Shown here: one piece after another, positions 20,761-29,880 of the stretch
Numbering within the stretch: the first letter of the stretch is position 1
How the letters are laid out: each line of letters starts with the position of its first letter
NCBI GenBank assembly: GCA_039621445.1
Contig: CP154957.1
Span: 37,976,654 to 38,040,653 of the forward strand
Direction: 5' to 3'
Length of the DNA: 64,000 bases
Origin: Euglena gracilis
Taxonomy: Eukaryota > Euglenida > Euglenophyceae > Euglenales
The notes under the pieces: model-generated
Databases searched by the model: none
What the model was told of the DNA's origin: nothing
The model's input: only the letters and a program-made list of their open reading frames with translations
Program-made: the position numbers and the translations under genes

Positions 20761-21344
20761 TTTTCCTGGCCAGGTGACCCCATTGGGAGGCTTCAGCAGT
20801 GGATGCACTACAATGCCGCCTAGACAACCTGGGGGATTTATACGCCAACCCACCCCCCCCCCCGGTCTGTAATTCAGCAATTTCTACCCAGATTGAGGCT
20901 GTTTCCAAAGACCAAAGTTTTTGATGGTCACCCTCTTTTGGGATTCAGCAGTGTGGTGGCCCCAATTAACCAAAATGAAAGTTCCATGGACCCCCTGCCT
21001 GAAAATCACCCCTTACATGGTCATGTTCACCAACTGCATGGGGGAAAAAATGCCGCTCCCCCAGGTGGCCCCTTCTTTGCATGATTTTTTCTCAGGCAAA
21101 TCCTGGAGGGGAAACAAATTCGGGTTGAGACTATCAACGATTTTCTGGGGGGGAAACCCAAGTTTAAAGCGTTATCAGAGTTCCTTTTCACATTATGGGT
21201 GATTTTGGAGAAAATGGGGGAAAACCCCCCTCCTGAAGCCACCACAGATCAAGTGGCTGACGCTTTGGTACAATTATTTCAATTTTCCAAGGCCCAAGCA
21301 CGTAATGCCTACAGTGCTATGCTTTTAATTCCTGGGTTTGGTGG
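20761..21344 (+). pseudogene. DIRS linker between RNase H and recombinase (copy B)
   Basis: Pieces corresponding to the YANPPWSVI and TPYWDSATWW block of copy C can be read in short, shifted frames (about 20835-21010), followed by the start of the recombinase region. Heavily mutated. Confidence 0.55.
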
Positions 21345-22046
21345 TTGAGATTCAACGCCATCTTAGCCCTTTACAAGAGGCTTTGTAATCAAAATTTTGA
21401 AAAATATGGAGTTTTTTGGGATCCCCTCCCAATCCTCCTGGGGCTGGCCCCCGCCCCCTTTCCCTCTAATATACGCAAGTTGCGCACACAGCTGATTTTT
21501 TTTGCTCCAGAATTCTCTGTTTGTATCGATCTTCTGACTTGGAGAGAACCTAACGAACAGCCAGTGTGTTGGGCAAGGCGCCCTACATTAAAATTAGGCG
21601 TAAAGGCCAGAAGTTCCACACATCCCAGGTGCTCAAAGATAAGTCACTTTCATTTAATGATGGCTTATGCGGCTGCAACCCGGTTTACCGTAAAGCCTGG
21701 GGGTCCCCTCCTGATTTCACTAAAACCCCCATATAAGGCCATTAGTGCTGTTACAATTGCTTCAATCACAAAATAATTTTGGCCAAACAGGGGGACCTCC
21801 CCCCAGGTGTGGGGCCCACTCTACCAGAGGGGAAGGAGTTGGTTTACTCAAAAAATTGGGCCTTTCTGCCCAAGAAGTGTGCGAAATTGGTCAGCGGAGG
21901 GGGGCGGAGGCCTTAACAGCCCACTACCAACGACTTGGCGCCAAAAGCGTTTTCGAAAATGCCCTGGCCCCCCTGAATTCAGTGCACTATCTGGCCTCAC
22001 AAGGGAAAAGTGCGGAGCCCGAGGACGAAGCACAAAGACTTTGTGA
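21345..22046 (+). pseudogene. DIRS tyrosine recombinase (copy B)
   Basis: Frame 21345-21776 gives YKRLCNQNFEKYG and RKLRTQLIFFAPE, the first conserved arginine. After a frame change, 21745-22046 gives AHSTRGEGVG (H-x-x-R) and AHYQRLGA (the nucleophilic tyrosine). In DIRS elements this enzyme inserts the circular DNA intermediate and makes no target duplication. The catalytic residues are kept but on two frames. Confidence 0.8.
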
Positions 22047-22782
22047 GCACGACCCCCCTCCCGTAAAAAAAAATTTGTGTTCAGAAGCCCTCGGTCAGAA
22101 AATGGGGACCAAGGGGGGGGACACTCCCCCAGGGAAAAGAAGCCACGTCGCCCTTTCGGGGAAGCATCATCGACCAGCTCCGGCGGGGCGGCACCATCCA
22201 AACAACACCGCCGGCGAGCAAGGCCTGGCCTCACAAGGTCTTTGTGCTTCGCCGTCGTTTTTCCTCGAGGGCGTACGAGAAGATGGGCCCCCCCAGGTAC
22301 AGACGCCAGGTCGTCACGTCACCAAGCGCACCAAAACAATCAACAAACCGTGTCTCACGATGTCTTTGTGCTTCGCCCTCGGTGTCCCTTCTCCCCTGGT
22401 CGGCCTTGAGGGAATACGACGCAGACTCGTACTCCCTCGAGGAAAACCGACAAGGGAGGAAGGGACACCGAGGGCGGAGCACAAAGACATTGTGAGGCCA
22501 TGCCTTGCTCGCCGGCGGTGTTGTGTGATTGTTCGTTGTGCGCTGGGTTAGGAGGTCCCGCTTAGTGCCGCCTCGCCGGAGTTGGCTGCGTTGTCTCCGA
22601 CGTGGCGACCGTGCTCCTGTCTCTTCCCCTGGGGGGTTTCCCCCCCCTGGCCCCCACTTTCTGACCGAGGGCGTTTGAAGACAAATTTTTTCAAAGGGAG
22701 GGGGGGGTCGGGCTCACAATGTCTTTGTGCTCCGCCCTCGGTGTCCCTTCCTCCCTTGTCGGTTTTCCTCGAGGGAGTACGA
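22024..22782. repeat. Inverted junction between DIRS copies B and C
   Basis: Mosaic of short inverted and direct pieces. GAAGCACAAAGAC/GTCTTTGTGCTTC words occur at about 22025, 22238, 22360, 22480 and 22720 in both orientations. 22495-22600 is an inverted copy of 26870-26985 (GCCTTGCTCGCCGGCGG and GGAGTTGGCTG). It looks like several DIRS ends joined tail to tail. Confidence 0.65.
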
Positions 22783-25700
22783 GACACCTCGGGCTCCGCA
22801 CTTTGCCATTGTGAGGCCAGATTGTGCACTGAAATGAGGGGGGCCAGGGCATTTTCCAAGGTACCTTGGGCACCCAGTCTTTGATAATGGGCTGTAAAGG
22901 CCTCTACCCCTTTCCATTGCCCAATTTCACAAACTTCTTGGGCTGAAAGGCCCAATTTTTTGAGCAACCCAACGCCTGCCCCTCTGGTGGAGTGGGGTCC
23001 CCACACCTGGGGGGGTACCCCCTGTTTGGTCAAAAATTCTCTTGTAATAGAAGCACGGTGGTCAGCACTTATGGGTGTATAGGGGGGTTTTAAGGAAATC
23101 AGAAGGGGACCCCCAGGCTTTACGTAAAATCGGGTTGCGGCCACATAAGCCATAATTAAATGAAAGGGACTGATTTGGGGACAGTGGGGAATTGACACAA
23201 CTCTTTCCCACTTGTGGAATTTCTGTCCTTTACGTTTGATTTGAATGTAGGGTGCCCCCCCCAACACACTTGTGGTTCTTTTGACTTGTGCCAAATCAGA
23301 TGAACGGTATAAACACAGGATGCGTGAACAAAAAATGAGCTGTGTGCGCAATGCACAAATATCAGTGGGCACAGGCTGCCTTGCCAGCCCCAGGAGGATT
23401 GGGAGGGGATCCCAAAAAGCACCATATTTTTCCAGATTCTGGTTCCAAAGCCTTTTGTAAGGTGTTAATAAGGTATTAAACCTTAGGCCACCCAAGCCAG
23501 GGATCAAAAGCACAGCACTGTATGCATTACGGGCCTGGGCCTTTGAAAATTGAAAAAGTTGAATTAAAGCGTCAGCCACTTGGTCTGTGGTTGCTTTGGG
23601 GGGGGGCACCCCCATTTTGTCCAGAATGACCCATAAAAGTGTAAAGGCACTTTGGTACCTTTTCAAACTGGGGTTTCTGCCCAGGAAATCTGTAATGGTT
23701 GAATTTTGTACTTGTTTCCCCTCCAAAATTTGCCTGAGCAAATCATGCAAAGGAGGGGCCACCTGGGGGGTGGCATTTTTTCCCCCTTGCAATTGGTGAA
23801 CATGCCCCTGTAGGGGGTGATTTTTAGGCAGGGGGTCCCTGGAACTCTCATTTTTATTAATTGGGGCCACCATGTGGCTGAATCCCAGTAGGGGGTGACC
23901 ATCAAAACTTTGGTCCGTGGAAACATTCTTAATCTGGGGAGAAATTTTTGGATTACAGACCAGGGGGGGTTTGCATAAAGATCCCCCATGTTGTCTAGTG
24001 GACATTGTAAAGCGTCCACTGCTGTGGCTTCCCAGTGGGGCCACCTGGCCACAAATTGTGGCAGTTTTCTGTTGCCTGGGGAGGCAAAAAGGTCTGTTTC
24101 TAGATTTATGCAAGATTTGAATTGCTGTTTCAGCCAGTGAAAAAGTTTGGGGTCGAGTGAGTAGTCCCCCCTGTCCATTTCCCATCTGCTTATGGGGTCT
24201 GCCAGGCATTCCTTTGATGGGACCCAGTTTACTTGGAGATTGACATTTTTCTCCATGCACCATTTGAAAAATGGTCTTAGCATTGTGTTGAACGGGTCTT
24301 TCTTGCCCCCACCTTTTGTTAAATAATAATAAATTACTTGATTGTCCACTGACAGGGACACAGTTTCTCCTGGCTTGCTGAGACTTTTTACTGTGCTTAT
24401 GGCTGCACTTAACTCCTTTACATTGATGTGCAAAGTGGAGTTTTCTCTCCAAAACTCTTGGACGATTTTTCCAGTTCGAATGTCCAGCCCCCCCCAGGCA
24501 TGGGTGCTGCTGTCTGAGTGCAACTCTCTTGTTGCATTTTGGGGGAAGGGCCTGCCCCCCCAGGTGTCCAGTAGAATTTTTATTTCCCTCAATTGGGCCT
24601 TTATTCCCTGTGAAATGGGATGTTTTGAATCCCAGGGTGCTGTGGAATTTGCCACTAAAAATTTTGTCAGGGAATCTGTAAAAGCCCTTAAAAAGGGCAG
24701 GGCCATCAGGTTGCACCTTATTTGGCCCAAAATGGCAGCCAATTTCCATTTTGACATGTAATCTTGTTTTTTTTTTTTTTTTTTTTTTTTTTTGGGGCAC
24801 CTGTAATTTTCCCTCTTGGAAGTTTAGTTGGAATCCAAGATGATTTACAATTTGGGTGGGCTGCAGGGTTGACTTTTTGACATTGATTTTGAACCCTGCT
24901 CTCAACAAATCTCTGACCACTGTGTTGAGATGATGTTGTAAATTGTTTTGTGTTGGGGCCACCAGCAAAATGTCGTCCAGGTATATGAATACCTGAATGC
25001 CCCGTTTTCTCCAAAGTTTTTCGAAGGTTTTCATGACCCCCATGAAGATTTGGGGCATGACATTCAGGCCAAAACAGCCTGCCTGGAATTCCCAGGTCTG
25101 TCCCCCCACCTGATGTCTTAAAAATGGCCTTAGGGCCTGGCTCACTGGGATGTGAAAATAAGCATCCTTTAAATCGATTTTGGCTGCCCAGTGGCCTTTT
25201 TCCAAAACAGGAAAAATATGTTGGATGTGGTCCAACTTGAAAGGTTTGACTTGGAACTGTTGATTTAGTTCCCTGCAGTCGCTTATCAGCCTCCATTTTG
25301 TTAGTCCCCCTTCTGGTTTTGAAATCAAAAACCAGGGTATCAGATGCTGGGAGTTTGAATTCACAACCCTCCTTACTGATCCAGTTTTTTCGTAGTCCTG
25401 CAGTATCTTTTCTGCCTGGTTTAGGTCCAAATTTGCTCTGGTTTTTGGGTGGGTGGACAATTTTGGGGGATGTGCCCAGGGGGTTTGAATTCCATCCCTG
25501 ATGAGTTGACATGTTGCTTGAGGTGCATGTTTTTTCCACCATTTCAGGCTTTTTTGCAAACGTTGGTGCAGGGGGGTGTCTCTCCATTTTTCCTCCATGG
25601 AATTTATTTCCTGAAGTAAATGATTTTGGGGGGGCTGGGTGGGGGGTGTTGGACATTTCACCCCCAGGGATTGAGTACTTTGAAATGAACACTGGGGGGG

Positions 25701-26720
25701 TGTGCATGCACTCTCTCCCTCTCTGCTCACAGACTCTCTTGTGCTGGACCTTGTCATCGGTGTTGTCAGATGACATACCATAGGGGGGCCTTCGAGGGTC
25801 CCCCCCTTGTTCTGATCTGCCCCTGCCATGAGAGAAGTAAATTGATCTGGGGGGTTGGCCCCCTTTTCCTCCAATGCCCCCTGTGGGGCATCCTCCTGGG
25901 GCTGCTGCAGCTGATTTATATAAGCTTTGCACCTTAGCTTCTGGGGGGCCATTTCTGGACCACCCCTTTGGCCCCCATGGCCTTGTTGACTCATTTGGCC
26001 TCCCTGGCCTGATAAATTCTGGCCTCCATGGCCCTGTAAAAACTGGCCGCCATGGCCCTGTAAAAACTGGCCGCCCTGGCCCTGCACTTTTTGGCCGCCA
26101 TGGCCGTGCAAATGACATTGAATGAAATTCTGTTCCAGTCCTTGGTCTCCCCTCCATGGGGCTGTTCTTGACCTTGGTCTCCAGCTCCATTGGAAATCTG
26201 GGGGGGCTGCTGTGCCCCCCCTTTGTCCCCTTGAGAGGGGTTGTTGTGCAAGCTGAATTGGGGGGGTTGGACAGACCTTTTCTGCCCCTTCCTGAGGGGA
26301 TTTGCTTGAAAAACTGGCCCCCATGGCCCTTGTGGTGTTGACCTCCTTGGCCTTGATTCCATCTCCCGCTCTTCTGGTCAATTTGTGCCCAGGCGACTCG
26401 GCGCCTTTGAGTGAAATGCCCCTGATGTGTGGGCTTTGATTTTCCAATTGTAAAGCGTTTTGGGCCTCCATGGCCCATTCCTTGCCCACCGAGGGCTGGG
26501 GCTGACTTTTGTCTTGTGGGCCTTCTGGCCACAATGGTCCAAGGGCCGTGGCCGTCATTGGGTGGGGTTCTGGGCTGGGAATTTTCTGGGGTGGGGGTCT
26601 GGGTGGGAAGAACGGCCACGGTTTGCCACGTGATGACTGCATCTCCAAGGTCTCCAGCTGCTGCGGCCGCTCCTCCAGGACGTCCGTGATCATATGATTC
26701 CAATTTCTTCTCCAGTGCAT
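22548..26720 (-). CDS. DIRS reverse transcriptase and tyrosine recombinase frame, 1390 codons open (copy C)
   Basis: One frame open over 4.2 kb. N-terminal third is low complexity, including a GHGGQFLQ repeat (about 26125-25960). RT follows: LISKPEGGLTKWRLISDCR, KIDLKDAYFHIPVSQ, FGLNVMPQIF and YLDDILLVA (plus positions about 24965-24991). After the A27 run the RNase H lies in a different frame. The tyrosine recombinase returns to this frame: LRTQLIF arginine (about 23340), GPHSTRGAG H-x-x-R (about 22990) and AHYQRLGA tyrosine (about 22885). The recombinase thus keeps all its key residues. Making RT, RNase H and recombinase as one protein needs two frame changes. Confidence 0.85.
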   Translation of the reverse strand: MHWRRNWNHMITDVLEERPQQLETLEMQSSRGKPWPFFPPRPPPQKIPSPEPHPMTATALGPLWPEGPQDKSQPQPSVGKEWAMEAQNALQLENQSPHIRGISLKGAESPGHKLTRRAGDGIKAKEVNTTRAMGASFSSKSPQEGAEKVCPTPPIQLAQQPLSRGQRGGTAAPPDFQWSWRPRSRTAPWRGDQGLEQNFIQCHLHGHGGQKVQGQGGQFLQGHGGQFLQGHGGQNLSGQGGQMSQQGHGGQRGGPEMAPQKLRCKAYINQLQQPQEDAPQGALEEKGANPPDQFTSLMAGADQNKGGTLEGPPMVCHLTTPMTRSSTRESVSREGESACTPPQCSFQSTQSLGVKCPTPPTQPPQNHLLQEINSMEEKWRDTPLHQRLQKSLKWWKKHAPQATCQLIRDGIQTPWAHPPKLSTHPKTRANLDLNQAEKILQDYEKTGSVRRVVNSNSQHLIPWFLISKPEGGLTKWRLISDCRELNQQFQVKPFKLDHIQHIFPVLEKGHWAAKIDLKDAYFHIPVSQALRPFLRHQVGGQTWEFQAGCFGLNVMPQIFMGVMKTFEKLWRKRGIQVFIYLDDILLVAPTQNNLQHHLNTVVRDLLRAGFKINVKKSTLQPTQIVNHLGFQLNFQEGKLQVPQKKKKKKKKTRLHVKMEIGCHFGPNKVQPDGPALFKGFYRFPDKIFSGKFHSTLGFKTSHFTGNKGPIEGNKNSTGHLGGQALPPKCNKRVALRQQHPCLGGAGHSNWKNRPRVLERKLHFAHQCKGVKCSHKHSKKSQQARRNCVPVSGQSSNLLLFNKRWGQERPVQHNAKTIFQMVHGEKCQSPSKLGPIKGMPGRPHKQMGNGQGGLLTRPQTFSLAETAIQILHKSRNRPFCLPRQQKTATICGQVAPLGSHSSGRFTMSTRQHGGSLCKPPLVCNPKISPQIKNVSTDQSFDGHPLLGFSHMVAPINKNESSRDPLPKNHPLQGHVHQLQGGKNATPQVAPPLHDLLRQILEGKQVQNSTITDFLGRNPSLKRYQSAFTLLWVILDKMGVPPPKATTDQVADALIQLFQFSKAQARNAYSAVLLIPGLGGLRFNTLLTPYKRLWNQNLEKYGAFWDPLPILLGLARQPVPTDICALRTQLIFCSRILCLYRSSDLAQVKRTTSVLGGAPYIQIKRKGQKFHKWERVVSIPHCPQISPFHLIMAYVAATRFYVKPGGPLLISLKPPYTPISADHRASITREFLTKQGVPPQVWGPHSTRGAGVGLLKKLGLSAQEVCEIGQWKGVEAFTAHYQRLGAQGTLENALAPLISVHNLASQWQSAEPEVSRTPSRKTDKGGRDTEGGAQRHCEPDPPLPLKKFVFKRPRSESGGQGGETPQGKRQEHGRHVGDNAANSGEAALSGTS
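22783..22818 (+). repeat. Left inverted terminal repeat of DIRS copy C
   Basis: 36 bp, exact reverse complement of 26978-27013. Confidence 0.9.
23663..24757 (-). CDS. DIRS RNase H and linker domain (copy C)
   Basis: A 364-residue frame. Motifs: TRELHSDSSTHAWGG (first aspartate), INVKELSAAIS (glutamate), VSLSVDNQVIYYYL (aspartate) and LADPISRWEMD (last aspartate), all expected for RNase H. Next comes the DIRS-specific block ETDLFASPGNRKLPQF, VDALQCP, YANPPWSVI and TPYWDSATWW. RNase H removes the RNA strand during reverse transcription. The frame differs from that of the RT before it and the recombinase after it. Confidence 0.85.
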   Translation of the reverse strand: MSKWKLAAILGQIRCNLMALPFLRAFTDSLTKFLVANSTAPWDSKHPISQGIKAQLREIKILLDTWGGRPFPQNATRELHSDSSTHAWGGLDIRTGKIVQEFWRENSTLHINVKELSAAISTVKSLSKPGETVSLSVDNQVIYYYLTKGGGKKDPFNTMLRPFFKWCMEKNVNLQVNWVPSKECLADPISRWEMDRGDYSLDPKLFHWLKQQFKSCINLETDLFASPGNRKLPQFVARWPHWEATAVDALQCPLDNMGDLYANPPWSVIQKFLPRLRMFPRTKVLMVTPYWDSATWWPQLIKMRVPGTPCLKITPYRGMFTNCKGEKMPPPRWPLLCMICSGKFWRGNKYKIQPLQISWAETPV

Positions 26721-26727
26721 TGCTCAT
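24718..26727 (-). CDS. DIRS ORF1 / gag-like frame (copy C)
   Basis: A 669-residue frame. The N-terminus reads MSNALEKKLESYDHGRPG, then DGHGPWTIVARRPTRQK, a word shared with copies A and D in the corresponding frame, which suggests this is the conserved gag start. The middle is G/P/R-rich. The second half overlaps the RT reading frame and is probably just open there. The stop follows the 27-nt poly-A run. Role inferred: nucleocapsid-like RNA binding. Confidence 0.5.
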   Translation of the reverse strand: MSNALEKKLESYDHGRPGGAAAAAGDLGDAVITWQTVAVLPTQTPTPENSQPRTPPNDGHGPWTIVARRPTRQKSAPALGGQGMGHGGPKRFTIGKSKPTHQGHFTQRRRVAWAQIDQKSGRWNQGQGGQHHKGHGGQFFKQIPSGRGRKGLSNPPNSACTTTPLKGTKGGHSSPPRFPMELETKVKNSPMEGRPRTGTEFHSMSFARPWRPKSAGPGRPVFTGPWRPVFTGPWRPEFIRPGRPNESTRPWGPKGWSRNGPPEAKVQSLYKSAAAAPGGCPTGGIGGKGGQPPRSIYFSHGRGRSEQGGDPRRPPYGMSSDNTDDKVQHKRVCEQRGRECMHTPPVFISKYSIPGGEMSNTPHPAPPKSFTSGNKFHGGKMERHPPAPTFAKKPEMVEKTCTSSNMSTHQGWNSNPLGTSPKIVHPPKNQSKFGPKPGRKDTAGLRKNWISKEGCEFKLPASDTLVFDFKTRRGTNKMEADKRLQGTKSTVPSQTFQVGPHPTYFSCFGKRPLGSQNRFKGCLFSHPSEPGPKAIFKTSGGGTDLGIPGRLFWPECHAPNLHGGHENLRKTLEKTGHSGIHIPGRHFAGGPNTKQFTTSSQHSGQRFVESRVQNQCQKVNPAAHPNCKSSWIPTKLPRGKITGAPKKKKKKKKNKITCQNGNWLPFWAK
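24767..24793 (-). repeat. 27-nt poly-A (poly-T on plus) run replacing the RT-RNase H junction
   Basis: In copy B about 50-60 nt of normal coding sequence (VKTIKKELGKIVKKHY) lies between the same flanks. In copy C it is replaced by a pure A run. This causes the frame change. Confidence 0.75.
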
Positions 26728-26977
26728 CGAAGTCGAAATTGAAATTGATAATTGAATTCTTCAATTGATATTCGTCTGGTTCGTGTTCTTCTGGATATTG
26801 AATTGATATTGACTTCTTGTTTCAGTTGTTCTTCGTTCGTGAACTTTGTTCCTTTCTTCTGGGTGTCGAAGGGCAAGTTAAGAATCAGCCAACTCCGGCG
26901 AAAAAAAGGCACTAAGCGGGACCTCCTAACCCAGCGCACAACGAACAATCACACAACACCGCCGGCGAGCAAGGCAT

Positions 26978-27013
26978 GGCCTCACAATGGCAAAGTGCGG
27001 AGCCCGAGGTGTC
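26978..27013 (-). repeat. Right inverted terminal repeat of DIRS copy C
   Basis: 36 bp, exact reverse complement of 22783-22818. The motif is shared with ends at 161, 348, 17761 and 21992. Confidence 0.9.
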
Positions 27014-28500
27014 CCCCCCTGAATGGGGGCCATCAGTTATAAGGCAAAATGGGACATGAGGTCCAACAGACCTTCCCCCCACCCCTGGCTCTTTGGCCGA
27101 TTCCCATACTGCCCTGGGGTGGGTCGACCACCCAACCCACCATGTCACCCACTCAAAGAAAATTCCTTCGGCGCTGAGGGCAAATTTTCGCCTAAATTGG
27201 TGGAGGGGGACAAAAAGTGCAAATTCAAAGATTATTCAACAATTCAGAGGGATGTTGGCATAATAAGACATAGAGGGCACCAGAAACCGATTGGGTCAAA
27301 ATGTGGAACATTTAGGAAGACATGACTGCGTGAGTGGGAAATGCATGAGTCAAGGACAGTGCAAACCAAAGGCGTTCCGTATCCGTATCGGCAGACAAGA
27401 AATGTCTTTGGAAAGTGTGGGCGAACGGATGCATTCAAGGAGAGCAAAGGCTTGTCATGGGCAACTCCGAAAACATGCATGGATCTGTTTGTTTCCTAAT
27501 ACATATCTTTTTAGTGTGATATTAGAAGAACAAATACCACACATTTCATTTTTCGAAATCCGGAAATGGCTTGAAAATTCTCTTCAAATTTGTTATTATG
27601 GACAAAACTCATTTTCACTTCCTGAACATTTCATTTTTGATTATGGTGGATGCTTGAGCACACTAATTTTTCTTCAGGCCAAACAATTCGATGTTGACGT
27701 TCAATTTCTGTTCACTTTACATTCAAACAGCACCTGAAAATTGCCCCCTCGCCTGTGGTCCAGGAAAGATTCATAAATCATCAGATAGATTTGGCTTCTA
27801 ACCCCAATGAACAGAAGAACCCACCAAAGCAAAATACAATTGATTCCATAAAGATTTATGAACATGCAAAATTAAGCAGAGCGCGACCCAGCAGGCTTCT
27901 TTTCGCCAATCCCTTGGAGGCATCCACATGGTTTTGGTCTTGGATGGATCCGACCCACTCTCTATTCCTGAGAATTGCCCACTGCTCCACATCCTTTTGT
28001 AAATAATACCGTTGCCAGCAGACTGGAACCAATTTTGCAATTTTGGACTGCAACCTGTCGCCAATGTGGATGCTGCATGGTATGAAATATTCTGGAAATA
28101 AGCACCCACCACGATTCCCCCCCCAGTGCAATTGGAAGCAAATCCTGAAGGAAAAAAAGGTGCTTTGCAGCGAAAATACAGGAGAAATGTGGAGTCAAGC
28201 AACGATAAATGAGCAACCCCTTGAGCAGGTTGGCCAAACTCCAAATTTAAGCGACTGGCCGCCTAAATTTGGGGGAGGGTCAACCCCCTCCCTCCCTGGG
28301 GTCAGCTCCCCCTGCTTCCGACATGTGAAAATGCATGAAATAGACTGCCAACAGCAATCTAGGAATCAGCGAAGCATCCGTTCATCAAGGTCAAAAAAAA
28401 AGAGCAAGGGATGGCTTAAAGACGAGGGGATGGAAAGAATGACAGCTGGGATGCTGGTTGTTCTGTTGTGCTGTGTGGAATAATTTGCAAAAAACCATAA
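27014..28500 (+). other. Possible unrecognised gene or gene remnant
   Basis: Less homopolymer-rich than its surroundings. The longest plus frame, 27291-27737 (148 codons), contains HISFFEIRKWLENSLQ and PEHFIFDYGGCLSTLIFLQ, which look protein-like, but I recognise no family. An earlier plus frame (about 27150-27325) and later frames (27755-28006, 28043-28483) are open for 80-146 codons. No splice sites could be fixed. It may be a decayed transposase or host gene. Confidence 0.3.
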
Positions 28501-28849
28501 AAATATAAACTTCAAACCAAAGAACCAAGAACATGAAATACCCACCACAATTCCACAGAGCCCTTTGCGCTTTCATGATTTGACTGGTGACGACGAAGAT
28601 GACAAAGAAAATTCAAACATTCAAAAAAATCATAAACCCTTTTCTTCCACTTAGAACTTCAGCAACCGACGGAAACTGACTGTATATCAAATCCTGTTTT
28701 TCATCCTTAAATTCATTGGGATAACCCAGAAAACGAGTGGGGCGACAAATCGACCCATCTCTGCCCCCCCCCCCCAACAGAAAACATTTTCTGTTCAGAA
28801 AATGACCCAAAAATAGCAGACCTAGCCTTTCCCCCCCCACTCCAACCAG

Positions 28850-29290
28850 GTTTTCTCAAAGCACCCGGGGGGTCCCGCGGGCTGGCTGGAAAAGGTGCTG
28901 GCTGGACCCCCACCCCCGTAGGGGTGGGGGTCCGGGGGGGGGGGTCCGGATGTCTGGGAGCTGGACTCGGCGGGTACCCCAAAAATTTCCCCAAAAGCCC
29001 AAAATCCAGCTGGGTTGGCATTTTTCAGCCAAATTTTGGAGGTGAAAACCCGAAAACCACCCAACCCATTTTTTGGCCATTTTTCACCCATTTTTCAAAA
29101 AATTCCAGCGCTCCACGCCGAAAATTTTTCGGTCCAGCCTGGCTTCGCCGGGCTGGCCTGAACTTTATTTCACCGGACCCCGGGGGGGGGGGGGGCACAT
29201 CCCGGCTGGAAGGTGCTGGCTGGAAAAAAAAGTGCTGGCTGGCTGGACCCCCCCCCGGGGGGGGGGAAGGCCACTACCAAGGACAAGCCC
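28850..29290 (+). repeat. G/C-run repeat with GGTGCTGGCTGG motifs
   Basis: AAGGTGCTGGCTGGACCCCC-type blocks bracket a stretch with AAAATTTCCCCAAAAGCCCA. Related blocks recur at about 55.06-55.43, 58.60-58.70, 59.07-59.18, 61.36-61.47 and 63.66-63.99 kb, so it is a dispersed family with unclear ends. Confidence 0.55.
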
Positions 29291-29620
29291 AAATATCATG
29301 TTCCACACAACCCACCAGCTATGATTGTGAGAGGCCACAAAGAGGGAGGGCAAACAATCTGCCACTTTCAATCTGGCAGGGGAGGGCCCCGAAAAAGAAC
29401 CCTCTCCCAGCATTGGTGTTCAAATGCATCTGTATTTGCTGACCAGAACCTTGGGTTGGAACCTCTGTCCTTTCAGCTGGTAGATCTGTCTTGTGTTGCA
29501 GAAATCTGCTTTCGTTGGCTTTTAGGTCGATCTGGTGTTGCAAATGACAAAACTTGAGCTGGTTTGTTTATTGTCTGTTCCCCATCTTCTTTAGACACAC
29601 CTAAAAAATATGTATGGTTT

Positions 29621-29624
<4 letters not shown>

Positions 29625-29651
<27 letters not shown>

Positions 29652-29880
29652 CTGTGTGTCTGTGTGTCCATGCATGCATGCATGCATGTATGTATGTATG
29701 TATGTTATGTATGTATGTATGAATGTATGTATGCTTGCATGCATGCATGCATGCATGCATAACATGCATGCATGTATGTATGTATGTATGTATGTATGTA
29801 TGTATGTATGTATGTATGTATGTATGTATGTATGTATGTATGTATGTACGTACGTATGCATGCATGTGTGTGTGTATGCA
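29625..29880 (+). repeat. Compound microsatellite (TG)n then (TATG)n
   Basis: About 20 TG units followed by TGTATG and GCATGCAT tetranucleotide tracts. Frames across it are repeat artefacts. Confidence 0.95.

Larger units (their letters stand above)
18950..22023 (+). mobile_element. DIRS-like retrotransposon, 5'-truncated and decayed (copy B)
   Basis: Colinear with the minus-strand copy at 22.8-27.0 kb from the PQ-rich ORF1 end through RT, RNase H and tyrosine recombinase. Ends at 21992-22023 with the terminal motif GGCCTCACAAGGGAAAAGTG. The 5' terminal repeat and most of ORF1 are missing. Coding is split over several frames. Confidence 0.85.
22783..27013 (-). mobile_element. Near-complete DIRS-like retrotransposon with inverted terminal repeats (copy C)
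   Basis: 4.2 kb, minus strand. Ends are a perfect 36-bp inverted repeat: 22783-22818 starts GACACCTCGGGCTCCGCACT, and 26978-27013 is its exact complement. Order from 27.0 kb downward: terminal region, ORF1 (gag-like), RT, RNase H, a DIRS-specific linker, and tyrosine recombinase. No LTR, PBS or target duplication. This is the DIRS architecture, with reverse transcription through a circular intermediate and integration by tyrosine recombinase. Confidence 0.9.
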
